In this document: positions 26,179 through 35,808 of the stretch, one piece after another
Layout: each line of letters starts with the position of its first letter
How positions within the stretch are numbered: the stretch's first letter is position 1
NCBI RefSeq assembly: GCF_007859935.1
Contig: NZ_SJPO01000013.1
Location: 1 to 64,000 of the forward strand
Source: Posidoniimonas polymericola
GTDB taxonomy: Bacteria > Planctomycetota > Planctomycetia > Pirellulales > Lacipirellulaceae
DNA: 64,000 bases
Direction: 5' to 3'
Translations under genes and position numbers: made by a program
Notes under the pieces: model-generated
The model's database searches: none
Told to the model about the DNA's origin: nothing
What the model saw: only the letters and a program-made list of their open reading frames with translations

Positions 26179-27219
26179 ATGAAACCCACCACACCCCACT
26201 ACGCAGCCCGAGAGGCACGCACCTGCAACGGAGTGCTCGAGGCCATCGGCGGAACGCCCGTTGTACAGTTGCGCCGCTTTCTTGACGACGAAACGATCGA
26301 CCTCCGTGTCAAACTTGAGTCGTTCAACCCAGGCGGGAGCGCCAAAGATCGCCCCGCCCGCCGCATGATTGAGGACGCCCTGGCGGCCGGCGAGATCCAC
26401 CCAGGCTCCACCGTCATCGAGTCGTCGTCTGGCAATATGGGCATCGGCCTGGCCCAGGCGTGCCGGTACTACGGCCTGAAGTTCATCTGCGTTGTCGATC
26501 CGAGGGCTCAGCCGCAAAACATCGCAATCATGCGGGCGCTGGGCGCCCAGATCGAGCAGGTCACCAAGCCGATCGACGGCGACTTCTTAGCCGCCCGATT
26601 GGCTCGCGTCTGCTGGCTGCTCGAGCACACCCGTGACTCCTACTGGTCTAACCAGTACGCCAACGACAGCAACCCCACCGCCCACGCCGAGGAGACCGCG
26701 CGGGAGCTCGACGACGCCTTCGGAGGCGACCTCGACTGGCTGTTTGTCGCGATCAGCAGCACCGGCACCATGCTCGGCTGCCAGCGGTACTTCCAGGACC
26801 ATCGGCGCCCTCCACAAATCGTGGCAGTCGACGCCCACGGCAGCGTGCTTTTTGGCGGCGAGGCGGGCAAGCGTTTGATGCCCGGCCTTGGCGCCGGGCG
26901 TGTGCCGCCGCTCTCTCGCAACGCACGGCCGGCGCAGGTCGTCCGCGTGAGCGACGCCGACTGTGTCGTTGGCTGCCGACGCCTGGCCGCCACCGAAGCG
27001 ATTCTGGCAGGCGGGTCCGGCGGCGGTGTGCTGCAAGCCGTTCGCACAATGCGGGACCAGCTTACCGGCGCCCGCTGCGCGGCGATTCTGCACGACTCGG
27101 GTGTGCGGTACCTCGACACCGTGTACAACGACCAGTGGGTTCAGCAGCACCTCCACATCGCTCCCACGGCACTCTCCGAACTTGCGGGCTTGTCGGAGAG
27201 CGCAGGAGCAACAGCGTGA
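26179..27219 (+). CDS. SbnA-like cysteine synthase homologue (PLP beta-family)
   Basis: 346 aa from the ATG at 26179 (MKPTTPHYAARE), after a 245-bp spacer shared with imuA. The PLP lysine motif is FNPGGSAKDRPARRM, with K near residue 52, and the substrate-binding loop is ESSSGNMGIGLAQA. AISSTGTMLGCQRYF and AGGSGGGVLQAVR contact the cofactor phosphate. The fit is better to SbnA (which makes N-(2-amino-2-carboxyethyl)-glutamate for diaminopropionate) and to rhizobial Y4xP than to housekeeping CysK. Its TGA overlaps the GTG start of the next gene. Confidence 0.82.
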   Translation: MKPTTPHYAAREARTCNGVLEAIGGTPVVQLRRFLDDETIDLRVKLESFNPGGSAKDRPARRMIEDALAAGEIHPGSTVIESSSGNMGIGLAQACRYYGLKFICVVDPRAQPQNIAIMRALGAQIEQVTKPIDGDFLAARLARVCWLLEHTRDSYWSNQYANDSNPTAHAEETARELDDAFGGDLDWLFVAISSTGTMLGCQRYFQDHRRPPQIVAVDAHGSVLFGGEAGKRLMPGLGAGRVPPLSRNARPAQVVRVSDADCVVGCRRLAATEAILAGGSGGGVLQAVRTMRDQLTGARCAAILHDSGVRYLDTVYNDQWVQQHLHIAPTALSELAGLSESAGATA

Positions 27220-28919
27220 CAACCCTCGTTCCTAGCGGCGCCGATCGGTTCCACAGCGACCGGCGGGAGTCGAGTGCTGACCCCTACCGCCTGGCCATCA
27301 TCGGGGCTGGCCCCCGCGGGCTGCAGTGCGGTGAGGCGATCGCGAGCCAATTGGCGAACGCGGGGCCTCGTCCCCGCACCGAGATCACCTACTTCGAACC
27401 GGCCAGATGTCCGGGCGCGGGCGCCGTCTACTCTCCAGATCAGCCCAACTTTCTACTGATGAATTTCCCGGCGGCCGCGATCGACCGCTCGTTCCCTTCG
27501 TCGGACTCGGGTCAGACTCCGGGGTTCATCGAGTGGTTGGCACGAGAGGATAGGGAGGCGATCTCGCCGGGCGCTTTTTTGCCCCGAGCGACAGTCGGCA
27601 GGTACCTGAGCTATCGGTTCCAGCGCCTGCGTCACCGACTCGCTGCCGCGGGGATCTGCTGCCGTGTGATCCCGCACGCCGTCATGAACGTTTCCCCGGC
27701 AGAAAATCAATGGCGGTGTCAAACCGCCGCCGGCGTTGAAGCGTTTGACCAAATAGTCTTCACGATTGGCCACGGACTCCGTTGGCGACGCCGCACCGAA
27801 GCGGCAACCGGCGACACATTGCTGCCGGCGTACCCGACTGCAACCAACCTAGGCCCTGCCAACATCGCCCCCGGCGCGAGCGTCGCTGTTCGTGGCTTTG
27901 CCCTCACCTGCATCGATGTCTGCCTAGCCCTGACTCAGGGCCGCGGAGGATGCTTTTTCAGCAACGGTCAGTATCGTTGGAGCTATCTCCCCTCAGGCAA
28001 AGAGCCGGGCTCGATCCTACCGTTCTCCGGCACCGGCCGTCCGATGCAGCCGAAACCGGACTACCGGCAGTGGAGAGTCGCCGGCGCCTCGACCTCTATC
28101 TGGCCCCGCTTTCAGTCGCAACTCACTGGTTTAGAAGGCCCAAGCGGTGAAGAAGTTGCCGGCGTCGTCTTCGACGCAGCCGACGCGGCCCTCGCCGACT
28201 ACGCCCAGAACTTCGGACTCGAGCGTCCCGCGTCGGGCGTGGCGCGTCGGTGGTTCGACCGTTTCTGCCAACCGAAGACTCCGGAGGAAATAGTGCGGTG
28301 GATGCGTCGCTCGATCCGTATCGCCGCGGGCAAACGCCCGGCGGACGCCGGTTGGGCCCTCGGCGAGGCGTGGCGCCAACTTTACCCGACCCTCGTCGCT
28401 CAGTTCAGCTTCGGGCGCCACGGCGAGGCGGCCTGGCAGAGCATCGCCAAGTTCTCTCGCGAGATGGAGCGACTAGCATTCGGTCCGCCTATCGAGAACG
28501 CAGCAAAGCTAGTCGCCCTCGTCGACCACGGTGTGCTGGACCTACGCCATTGCGGCGATCATAGTCGGCTGCTGTCGGAGCACGGCCATCGCATCGTCAC
28601 CGCAGCGGTTGAGACCAAAGTGGATCGCGTTGTGGACGCGGTGCTGCCATCAGGTGCTGAAACCTGCAACAATGAAGTCGCCGGCGGCCTATTGCCAGAG
28701 TCGATCGCTTTAAAGACGACCCCAGGCGGCGCGATGCAAACATCGCGCGGCGGCGAGCCGCTGAAGTCCGACGGCACGCGGATCGAATCCGTGCGTTGCT
28801 TCGGGCGGGTGGCCGAGGGGTGGGTCATCGGGCACGACACCCTCAACCGCTCACTCCACAACCAAATCGACACATGGGCGACAGGCCTAGCCATGCAACT
28901 CACCCGCTCTAACTCATGA
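27216..28919 (+). CDS. FAD/NAD(P)-binding protein of the SbnA/Y4yA-like operon
   Basis: 567 aa. The GTG at 27216-27218 is chosen because it overlaps the upstream stop. The Rossmann start YRLAIIGAGPRGLQCGEAI (residues about 24-42) and PGAGAVYSPDQPNFLLMNFPA mark the NAD_binding_9 type of FAD-dependent enzyme. A second nucleotide-binding segment, QIVFTIGHGLRW, lies near residue 185. The C-terminal region (QPKPDYRQWRVAGASTSIWPRF and following) is family-specific. Position suggests that it oxidises or reduces the product of the SbnA-like enzyme, in the slot SbnB fills in staphyloferrin B synthesis. The substrate is unknown. Confidence 0.75.
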   Translation: MTTLVPSGADRFHSDRRESSADPYRLAIIGAGPRGLQCGEAIASQLANAGPRPRTEITYFEPARCPGAGAVYSPDQPNFLLMNFPAAAIDRSFPSSDSGQTPGFIEWLAREDREAISPGAFLPRATVGRYLSYRFQRLRHRLAAAGICCRVIPHAVMNVSPAENQWRCQTAAGVEAFDQIVFTIGHGLRWRRRTEAATGDTLLPAYPTATNLGPANIAPGASVAVRGFALTCIDVCLALTQGRGGCFFSNGQYRWSYLPSGKEPGSILPFSGTGRPMQPKPDYRQWRVAGASTSIWPRFQSQLTGLEGPSGEEVAGVVFDAADAALADYAQNFGLERPASGVARRWFDRFCQPKTPEEIVRWMRRSIRIAAGKRPADAGWALGEAWRQLYPTLVAQFSFGRHGEAAWQSIAKFSREMERLAFGPPIENAAKLVALVDHGVLDLRHCGDHSRLLSEHGHRIVTAAVETKVDRVVDAVLPSGAETCNNEVAGGLLPESIALKTTPGGAMQTSRGGEPLKSDGTRIESVRCFGRVAEGWVIGHDTLNRSLHNQIDTWATGLAMQLTRSNS

Positions 28920-30373
28920 CGCTGCTCGATACGCCCCGCGCTAATCCGACCGATCTCGAGGACCTCCGCCGCGGCTGCGCGGGCGATCCCCCGCTCCACG
29001 GTAGGTTGTCGCCCTGGATGGTCAGGGCGCTTCGCTCGCCAGACCTCGTGGCGTGGGTCGAGGAGCACGGTTCGCCGCTCAATCTCAACTGCACCGCGCC
29101 GTTCGCCGAGTCCGTCAAACGACTCCGCTCGGTCGGAAACGACCACGGGGTTCGGCTGGCGCCGTTCTTCGCCCGGAAGGCCAACAAGTGCCTGGCGTAC
29201 GTCGACGCCTGCCGCGAGCTTGGCTGCGGCGTCGACACGGCCAGCGAGGCCGAAATCCGGCAAACCCTCGCCCGCGGCGTCCCCGCCGAGCAGATTGTCT
29301 GCACAGCCGCCGTCAAGGACGCTTCACTGCTGGAGCACTGCATCCGCTCCGGCATCACGATCGTCCTCGACAACCCAGACGAAACCCGCTTGATCAGGCG
29401 GCTCGCACAGGCAATTGGCGAACGCCCCGCGGTCTCGATCCGGGTGAGTGGCTTCGCCCACCAGGGCAGACGCCTCGATTCGCGTTTTGGCTTTGCTATC
29501 GAAACGCTCGAAGAGGAACTGTCCAGCGTCTGCCTCTCCGCCACCGACGCGTTTGCCATCAACGGCATCCACTTCCATCTCGATGGATACGACGCGGATC
29601 AACGGGTCGCTGCCGTGCGGCAATGCCTGCCGATCATCGACCATCTTCGCTCAACTGGAAGTCGTGTCGTCCACCTCGACATCGGCGGCGGCATGCCGGT
29701 CTGCTACCTCGAATCGTCCGATGCGTGGACACTCTTTTGGTCCGCCCATAAGGAATGCCTGCTGTCGAGAGCGCGTCCCCTCACCTACCGCGGGCACGGG
29801 CTAGGCCTTACGGCTCACGACGGGCAGCTGTTTGGCAAGCCAGCAACCTACCCCTTCTTCCAGCAGCCGGAACGCAACGAGTGGCTCGCCCAAGTGCTTT
29901 CGGAAATCGGCCCCGAAGTCCGCCGACGCGACTTAGAGCTGCGTTGCGAACCAGGCCGCGCCCTGCTCGACGGCTGCGGGGTGACCCTCGCCCGGGTGGT
30001 CCACCGCCGCCGCCAGTCCAACGGCGACTGGCACATCGGGCTGGCGATGAACCACACCCAATGCCGCACCGGCAGCGTCGACATGCTGGTCGACCCGCTG
30101 CACATCGCCGCCGGCCCCGACCGACAGGACGCCGAGCAGGTCGATCAGGGCTTTCTGACCGGCGCGTACTGCACTGAGTCCGAAGCAATTCTGCTCCGCC
30201 GCCTCCGCTTCCCCCGCGGAGTGGCGGTAGGCGACCTCTTCGCGCTGCCGAACACCGCCGGCTACTTCATGCACTTCCGCGAGAGCCGCTCGCACCAATT
30301 CCCTTTGGCCAAGAATCTGATCGTCGGCCCCGTCGGCGATCGCCCCGCCGTCGACGCAATCGACGCCCCGTAG
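28916..30373 (+). CDS. Y4yA-like PLP-dependent decarboxylase (fold type III)
   Basis: 485 aa; its ATG overlaps the previous stop (ATGA at 28916-28919). The fold III (alanine racemase/DAP decarboxylase) pattern is clear: PLP lysine in APFFARKANKCLAYV, ELGCGVDTASEAEI, HFHLDGYD, the glycine-rich HLDIGGGMPV, ELRCEPGRALLDGCG, and YCTESEAILL near the end. DAP decarboxylase and SbnH are the characterised relatives; the rhizobial Y4yA group is the closest I recognise. Together with the two upstream genes it forms a compact three-enzyme amino-acid-derived pathway. The end product is unknown. Confidence 0.82.
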   Translation: MTLLDTPRANPTDLEDLRRGCAGDPPLHGRLSPWMVRALRSPDLVAWVEEHGSPLNLNCTAPFAESVKRLRSVGNDHGVRLAPFFARKANKCLAYVDACRELGCGVDTASEAEIRQTLARGVPAEQIVCTAAVKDASLLEHCIRSGITIVLDNPDETRLIRRLAQAIGERPAVSIRVSGFAHQGRRLDSRFGFAIETLEEELSSVCLSATDAFAINGIHFHLDGYDADQRVAAVRQCLPIIDHLRSTGSRVVHLDIGGGMPVCYLESSDAWTLFWSAHKECLLSRARPLTYRGHGLGLTAHDGQLFGKPATYPFFQQPERNEWLAQVLSEIGPEVRRRDLELRCEPGRALLDGCGVTLARVVHRRRQSNGDWHIGLAMNHTQCRTGSVDMLVDPLHIAAGPDRQDAEQVDQGFLTGAYCTESEAILLRRLRFPRGVAVGDLFALPNTAGYFMHFRESRSHQFPLAKNLIVGPVGDRPAVDAIDAP

Positions 30374-30506
30374 ACCGACGGCGTGCTGACGCCGATCATT
30401 CTCCAGCGGCGGAAGCCTATCTCCCCCCACGATTCAAGGTAGACTGAAGGCTGCCGATCTAGGCGGACAGCCCCCCGCCCCGTAAACTGCGGCATCCTGT
30501 ACGTCT

Positions 30507-30580
<74 letters not shown>

Positions 30581-30584
30581 CTGG

Positions 30585-30612
30585 AAAAACCCCTACAAAT
30601 GATAGGGTTTTT
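30585..30612 (+). terminator. Hairpin terminator after tRNA-Arg
   Basis: AAAAACCC at 30585-30592 pairs with GGGTTTTT at 30605-30612 around a short loop, and the right arm supplies the T-run. It starts 5 bp after the tRNA, so it would end the tRNA transcript and keep it from running into the integrase gene. Confidence 0.75.
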
Positions 30613-30733
30613 CGACTTTCTCGCCATTCTGGCGGCGTCGCCGACGCCAACGCGTACACCCGGTAGTACACCTGTTTGGGCCGTGGGGCCCTCCCGGACG
30701 TGTTGGACGCACCTCCTGCGCAAGGCGACGACC

Positions 30734-31894
30734 ATGGCCACCGCTACTGCCACCCCCAAACAACGCACCAAGCCCACGAAGCCGTACGCGGACTTCCCGC
30801 TGTTCCCGCATGCGCGCGGCTACTGGGCGAAGAAGATCAAGGGCAAGGTCTACTACTTCGACCGCTGGGAGAACCCCGATAGCGCTCTGCAGCAATACCT
30901 TGATCAACGCGACGACCTGTACGCCGGACGGAAGCCGCGGGAGAGGAACCCAGACGGCGTCACGCTGCGAGAACTTTGCAACGCCCTGCTGACAGCCAAA
31001 GAGCAGCTTGTCGAGTCTGGTGAGCTGACGAGGCGTCATTTCCAGGACCTGCACAAGACCTGCGAACGTTTGATCAACCATTTCGGCAAGAACCGGCTAG
31101 TCGAAGACCTGAGGGTCGACGAGCTGGCCGAGTACCGCACCAAACTGTCCTCCGGCTGGGCGCCGACCACCCTCGGGCCCGAGCTGAACCGCGTGCGGTC
31201 GGTGTTCAACTTTGGCTACAAGTCTGGCATCCTCGATAAGGAAGTCCGCGCCGCATCGGCTCTGGCCTCGCCGTCCAAGAAGATCCTCCGTGCTCACCGG
31301 CAGAGCCAGCCGAAGAAGCTGTTCTCAGCCGAGCAGGTGCAGAAGCTGCTAAACTCGGCCGGAGACCACCAGTTTAAGGCCATGCTTCACCTAGCGATCA
31401 ACGCAGGTTTCGGTAATCGGGATTGCGCCACGATCACGCCGGAGGCGTTCGACCTCGAGAGCGGTTGGGTCCAGTTCCCCCGCACCAAGACCGCTATTGA
31501 CCGCCGGTGCCCACTCTGGCCGGAGACGGTCGAGGCGATGCGCCAGGCGTTCGAGGCCCGAGCCGCCGGCCCGAAGCCGGCCAGCGGCTGTGAAGACCGA
31601 GCATTCCTTACTTCTGTGGGCAATGCCTGGGGCGGCGACATGGCATGCAGCGCGGTTTCGCAGAAGTTCCGCAGGGTCGCCAAGGCGGCTGGCTGCTACA
31701 CCAAGGGCGTGTCGTTCTACTCCCTGAGGCACACTTTCGCGACCATCGGCGGTGACACGGGCGACCAGGTCGCGGTCCGTTACCTGATGGGCCACGTCGA
31801 CCCATCGATTGACGCTGTCTACCGCGAGGCCGTGATGGATGAGCGGCTTGAACGGGTCACATCGCATGTGAGGCAGTGGCTCTTCGGGTCCTGA
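30734..31894 (+). CDS. Tyrosine recombinase (integrase) of the tRNA-Arg element
   Basis: 386 aa from the ATG at 30734 (MATATATPKQRTKP). The SAM-like N-terminal DNA-binding domain covers about residues 85-185. The catalytic domain follows with Arg in FGNRDCATITPEAFDL, Lys region FPRTKTAIDRR, SLRHTFATIGGD (the usual His of HxLR is Tyr here), LMGHVDPS and the nucleophilic Tyr in IDAVYREAV. Its position directly behind tRNA-Arg identifies it as the integrase of an element inserted at that tRNA. Confidence 0.93.
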   Translation: MATATATPKQRTKPTKPYADFPLFPHARGYWAKKIKGKVYYFDRWENPDSALQQYLDQRDDLYAGRKPRERNPDGVTLRELCNALLTAKEQLVESGELTRRHFQDLHKTCERLINHFGKNRLVEDLRVDELAEYRTKLSSGWAPTTLGPELNRVRSVFNFGYKSGILDKEVRAASALASPSKKILRAHRQSQPKKLFSAEQVQKLLNSAGDHQFKAMLHLAINAGFGNRDCATITPEAFDLESGWVQFPRTKTAIDRRCPLWPETVEAMRQAFEARAAGPKPASGCEDRAFLTSVGNAWGGDMACSAVSQKFRRVAKAAGCYTKGVSFYSLRHTFATIGGDTGDQVAVRYLMGHVDPSIDAVYREAVMDERLERVTSHVRQWLFGS

Positions 31895-32144
31895 GCGAAA
31901 AACTCTCTCGATCGCTGGAGCATTTGGCCCTCATCGGCCGATATTAGGTTGTACGGGCAGCTAAGTGCTCCCAAGACCTCGCCCCCCGAAACTGGCGACT
32001 ACAACTTATAGTTCCCCCATGCGAGCGGTAGTCGGGACCGTTCACTGCTTCGGCACTTCTGCCGCAAGTGAGATACTGGAGAGTGGCTGACGCCGCTGGC
32101 TCCAGACGCATTCAATCGTAGAGCTTCCGCCGGGAAGGACTGCT

Positions 32145-32402
32145 ATGAGTGCGTATCTCACCCCCTCCGACATTGCCATCCAGCTCGGCGTTTCGCGCGC
32201 CCATGTCTCGCGACTAATTCAGTCGGGATCTCTCCGCGCAACGAATGTCGCTAGGCCGACGGCCAAGCGTCCCACGTACCGCATCGACGCCGACGCCTTG
32301 GCGGCGTTCATGGCTGCTGGCTCGTCGAATCGCCAACGCGCCGGCCCGTCTGAATCCTCGCGGAAACGCCGCTCGCCTTCTCAGGCGAAACGCTTCTTCT
32401 AG
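32145..32402 (+). CDS. HTH_17 / MerR-like excisionase-type protein
   Basis: 85 aa. The helix-turn-helix, about residues 5-55, reads YLTPSDIAIQLGVSRAHVSRLIQSGSL and then YRIDADALAAFM. This is the excisionase-family (HTH_17) layout. The tail is basic. It lies 250 bp after the integrase on the same strand, the usual place for a recombination directionality factor, and could also regulate the element's replication genes. Confidence 0.8.
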   Translation: MSAYLTPSDIAIQLGVSRAHVSRLIQSGSLRATNVARPTAKRPTYRIDADALAAFMAAGSSNRQRAGPSESSRKRRSPSQAKRFF

Positions 32403-32499
32403 ATATCTCCCGAATTGCGTGATGGGTCGCTCTGCGCTCGCGGTACGTCCGTAGAGTGCCAGATGCTGCCCATTGCGTTTGCACAAACCTGATCCCCCC

Positions 32500-33291
32500 A
32501 TGGAACAACAAATGACTAGCAAGTCCAACATTTCCAATTCGAAATCCCCCCACAAGGCGAAGGCGACCCCCGCGCACAAGCAGCTGACGCTTGGTCGCTC
32601 GCTTTGGATCACCGGCGACAAGGCCGCGCTGAAGACGGCGATTGCTCTCGATCTCGCCTTTTCCGCCAACACGTCGACGAAGTTCCTGAACTACTTCGAG
32701 CTTCCCTACAAGGACCCCGAGCCAGTCTTCTACTTTGAAGGCCACGACAAAGAGATCGACATGCAGATCGTGCGCGATCGGATCGCGGTCCTTGAGCGGT
32801 CTCGCAAAGGTGTCCGCTACGAAACTATCTTCCGGAAGTACCCCAACTCCGTAGCCCTGCAGTCGCCAAACGGACCCGAGTCGCTGCAGGCGAACGTCGA
32901 ACGCGAGGAAGCCAAGCTTTGCCTGCTTGACCACCCACGGCCCGCGTTCCCCCGGTCTCTCTCGGCCTATCGCTTCGATCGCGTCTTCTTCCGCGAAACG
33001 CTGGACCGCTATGCCAAGTGCGGTGAGGCCTCGAAGTGCACGATGGCGCTCGTGACCCTCACGGGCGCCTGGGGCCATGAAGCCGACGAGGAGTTTGGCG
33101 AATGGGCCGAGACCGTCATCCACCTCGACTCCTGTGAGAGGACGCATCGTGGCATTTTCGCGCTGAACCTATGCATCAAAGAGCAGTCGAGCGAGCGATC
33201 TTTCGGTCTAACCATTGATCAGGGCTGGCAAGATCAGCGGCTCGGTGGCAATTGGGACGTCACCGTTCGGGCGAAGAAGACCAAGAAGTAA
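32500..33291 (+). CDS. AAA_25/RepA-like protein with degenerate Walker A
   Basis: 263 aa from the ATG at 32500 (MEQQMTSKS). LTLGRSLWITGDKAALKTAIALDLAFS has the position and context of a RecA/RepA-type Walker A, but the Gly of GK[ST] is lost (GDKAALKT). EPVFYFEGHDKEIDMQIVRDR follows, and MALVTLTGAWGHEADEEFGEWAETVIHL near residue 180 fits the Walker B/sensor region. Planctomycete elements carry many such proteins; this one is shorter than usual. A role in element replication is likely, and ATP hydrolysis is uncertain. Confidence 0.6.
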   Translation: MEQQMTSKSNISNSKSPHKAKATPAHKQLTLGRSLWITGDKAALKTAIALDLAFSANTSTKFLNYFELPYKDPEPVFYFEGHDKEIDMQIVRDRIAVLERSRKGVRYETIFRKYPNSVALQSPNGPESLQANVEREEAKLCLLDHPRPAFPRSLSAYRFDRVFFRETLDRYAKCGEASKCTMALVTLTGAWGHEADEEFGEWAETVIHLDSCERTHRGIFALNLCIKEQSSERSFGLTIDQGWQDQRLGGNWDVTVRAKKTKK

Positions 33292-33354
33292 TTAAGAACT
33301 TGAACTCGCATCCACGCAGCTTCAAGCTTTCACCCTACACGAAGAAAGAAGAAA

Positions 33355-35490
33355 ATGATCACTTCCAACAAGGCCAAGGCCAATCTGGCCGCAGCACAGT
33401 CCGCCAATGCGCCGGTAAGCGAAGAGCACATCCCTGATCACCTCAAGTCGCTGAAGCAGTGGCTCGTGTGGCGCTACGCTCACCGCAATGGCACGGCCGC
33501 CAAGCTGCCGTCTCGCGTCGACGGCTCGTCTCAGGGGTGGAACACCCAGGCCCATTGGAGCTCGTTCGACGAGGCCATAGAACTCCAGCACGCCGAAGTC
33601 GAACTGTACCGTGGTCTCGCTTTGGTGCTCTCGGAAGACGACGAAGTCGTCTGTCTCGACTTCGATGATTGCGTGCGCCACGACCAGGTGCTTCCTGTGG
33701 CCGATGAGATCATCGGCCGGTTTCCTGGCGCCTATGTTGAGTGGTCTCCTTCCAAGACTGGCTTCAAGCTGTTCATCAAGGCCAAGCTCCCCGGAGGGGC
33801 GAGTCGCGCCGAAATTGAAGTCGGCGAAGGGGACGATTCGTTCACTATCGAGTTGTTCAGCCACAACAAGTGGTTGGCGATTACGGGAGAGCCCTACGGC
33901 AGCGGCAGTGAGGTTGTCGAAGGCCAGGACGCCCTCGACAAGTTGCTGGCCGAGTACAAGCCAAAGGTAACGCAATCGTCGTCGTCCCAGCTGGTGGCCC
34001 CCGACGACGTCGAGTCGTGGATCGACTCGGGCAAGGCCTCGCTTCGGGCGGTCGAAGCCTTCCAGTGGCTGCGGGATGAGGCCGAGGAGTCCGCCAACGG
34101 CGCCGGGGGCAACGCCGCCATGTACCGGGTCGTCTCCGAGCTGTGGAGCCGTGGACTCGCCGGTCGTGAGCTGTGGCAACTGCTTAGCTGGTTCAACCAC
34201 AATCGCACGGGCTCGGTGAACGGCGGTCCGGCGGAATGGACCAATGATGAGTTGGTGAAGATGCTGCTGAGCGTCATGAACCGCTTGGGGCAAGATGGAT
34301 TCGGCTGCCGTTTGCCCGCCGAGGAGGAATTCGACGTCTACGACGCGTCGGATTTCCAGCCCGAGGGGCCCACCAGCGGGCTCAAGTCGCGGTCAGCTGC
34401 TGATGTGCGATCGGAGAAGGTCGGCTGGCTCTGGGACGGCTACCTGCCGCTTGGCATGATCACGCTGATCGACGGCGAGCCGGGGAGCGGGAAGAGCTCT
34501 CTCGTGATGGACCTCGTCGCCCGGTTTTCGCGCGGGGACCGCATGCCGTGCTCCGACCCGCTCTCACCGAAGCGGGCCCCGATCAACTGCGCAATTCTGA
34601 ACTACGAAGACCCTCAGTCTTGCGTCATGGTCCCGAGGCTGAAGGCGGCCAGGGCGATCACTAGTCGCGTCGAGTTGATTGATGGAGATCAGAAGGACGG
34701 TAGCCCGGTTCAGCTGCCCAATTGCATTGGACTGCTGGAAAAACTGGTTGTCGAGAAGCAGGTCAAGCTCATCGTAATCGATCCGTTTGACTCGATGTTC
34801 CCCTCTGGCTTAAACAGCAACAGCGGGCCTGATGTTCGCAAAGTGCTGCAGCCGTTGAAGGAGATGTGCGAACGGCTCCACATCTCTGCCATTGTCATTC
34901 GCCACATGAACAAGAAGTCGGGTGAGTCGGCCATTAACCGTGGGTCGGGGTCGATTGGCATCGTCGGCATCGCTCGGGCCGCCTACAACGTCGGCCTCGA
35001 TCCTCGGAATGAAGAGGGCGAGTTTGTCCGCGTGCTCTCACCTCAGAAGTTCAACGTGGCGCCGATGCCGCCGAGCCTTGAGTTTACGACGGAGTCTCAA
35101 CGGGTTCAGCTTGACGACGGGTCGGTCCAGTACCTCGGGGCCGTTGAATGGCACGGCCGCTGTGATTTGACCGCTAACCAGCTGACTGGCGCGACGAAGT
35201 CGGTGAAGGGCGATGGCTCGAAGCTCCAGCACGCGAAGAGCATCATCAATCGTGCTCTGATGAGCGGCCCCCAGCCTGAGACGGAGGTGCGTCAGCTTGT
35301 GACGGATGCTGGGATCGGCGAATCGACCTACAAGACCGCTCGGAAACAGTTGGGAATCGAATCGAAGGTAAGCGGCTTCCAGAAGCCTCACATTCTCAGG
35401 ATGCCGGATAGGCATGTTGAGCCAGGGGTGGCAGTGACCCTCGACGGCGTGGTTCCGGTCGACGACGGTGTCGGAGCTCCGCTCTTCTGA
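33355..35490 (+). CDS. Primase-helicase-like replication protein (RepA/AAA_25)
   Basis: 711 aa. The N-terminal part (about 20-200) resembles the primase-polymerase-associated region of element replication proteins (LKSLKQWLVWRYAHRNGTAAKLP, VVCLDFDDCVRHD, VEWSPSKTGFKLFIKA). The C-terminal half is a RecA-fold helicase: Walker A DGEPGSGKSSLV near residue 385, LNYEDPQ, Walker B VKLIVIDPFDSMFPSG near 480, IRHMNKKSGESAINRGSGS. A winged-helix-like tail follows (PETEVRQLVTDAGIGESTYKTARKQLG). It is probably the replication initiator/helicase of the integrated element. Confidence 0.8.
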   Translation: MITSNKAKANLAAAQSANAPVSEEHIPDHLKSLKQWLVWRYAHRNGTAAKLPSRVDGSSQGWNTQAHWSSFDEAIELQHAEVELYRGLALVLSEDDEVVCLDFDDCVRHDQVLPVADEIIGRFPGAYVEWSPSKTGFKLFIKAKLPGGASRAEIEVGEGDDSFTIELFSHNKWLAITGEPYGSGSEVVEGQDALDKLLAEYKPKVTQSSSSQLVAPDDVESWIDSGKASLRAVEAFQWLRDEAEESANGAGGNAAMYRVVSELWSRGLAGRELWQLLSWFNHNRTGSVNGGPAEWTNDELVKMLLSVMNRLGQDGFGCRLPAEEEFDVYDASDFQPEGPTSGLKSRSAADVRSEKVGWLWDGYLPLGMITLIDGEPGSGKSSLVMDLVARFSRGDRMPCSDPLSPKRAPINCAILNYEDPQSCVMVPRLKAARAITSRVELIDGDQKDGSPVQLPNCIGLLEKLVVEKQVKLIVIDPFDSMFPSGLNSNSGPDVRKVLQPLKEMCERLHISAIVIRHMNKKSGESAINRGSGSIGIVGIARAAYNVGLDPRNEEGEFVRVLSPQKFNVAPMPPSLEFTTESQRVQLDDGSVQYLGAVEWHGRCDLTANQLTGATKSVKGDGSKLQHAKSIINRALMSGPQPETEVRQLVTDAGIGESTYKTARKQLGIESKVSGFQKPHILRMPDRHVEPGVAVTLDGVVPVDDGVGAPLF

Positions 35491-35635
35491 TCAGCGCGAG
35501 AGAGCGTTTCTGACCACCTCCTCTGACACTAGAGGGGGTGGTCGGGACGCACCGGCCGAAGGCCGCAAACGGAGAGTACTAGAGAGAGTATTTATTAACT
35601 TCTCTGGGAATTTCCCGAGGAAAGCGGAAGTGGCG

Positions 35636-35679
35636 CCAACTCCTCTGTGGTCAGAGGCGCCAGAGGGGTTGGTCTTTCT
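35636..35679 (+). terminator. Hairpin terminator behind the replication gene
   Basis: CCAACTCCTCTG (35636-35647) pairs with CAGAGGGGTTGG (35661-35672) with one G-T pair, followed by TCTTTCT. It lies 146 bp after the primase-helicase stop, within the 318-bp gap 35491-35808, in which I see no gene. Confidence 0.6.
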
Positions 35680-35808
35680 CCCCCCCTAGCAATTGCACCT
35701 GTCGGCGCGATTGTCACCCCAGAAGATCGGAGCCCATCCCAATGTAGATAAACCGGCGAGAAACCATTGCGTTGATTCAACTTTCACATTCCAAAGGACA
35801 ACAAAGTT

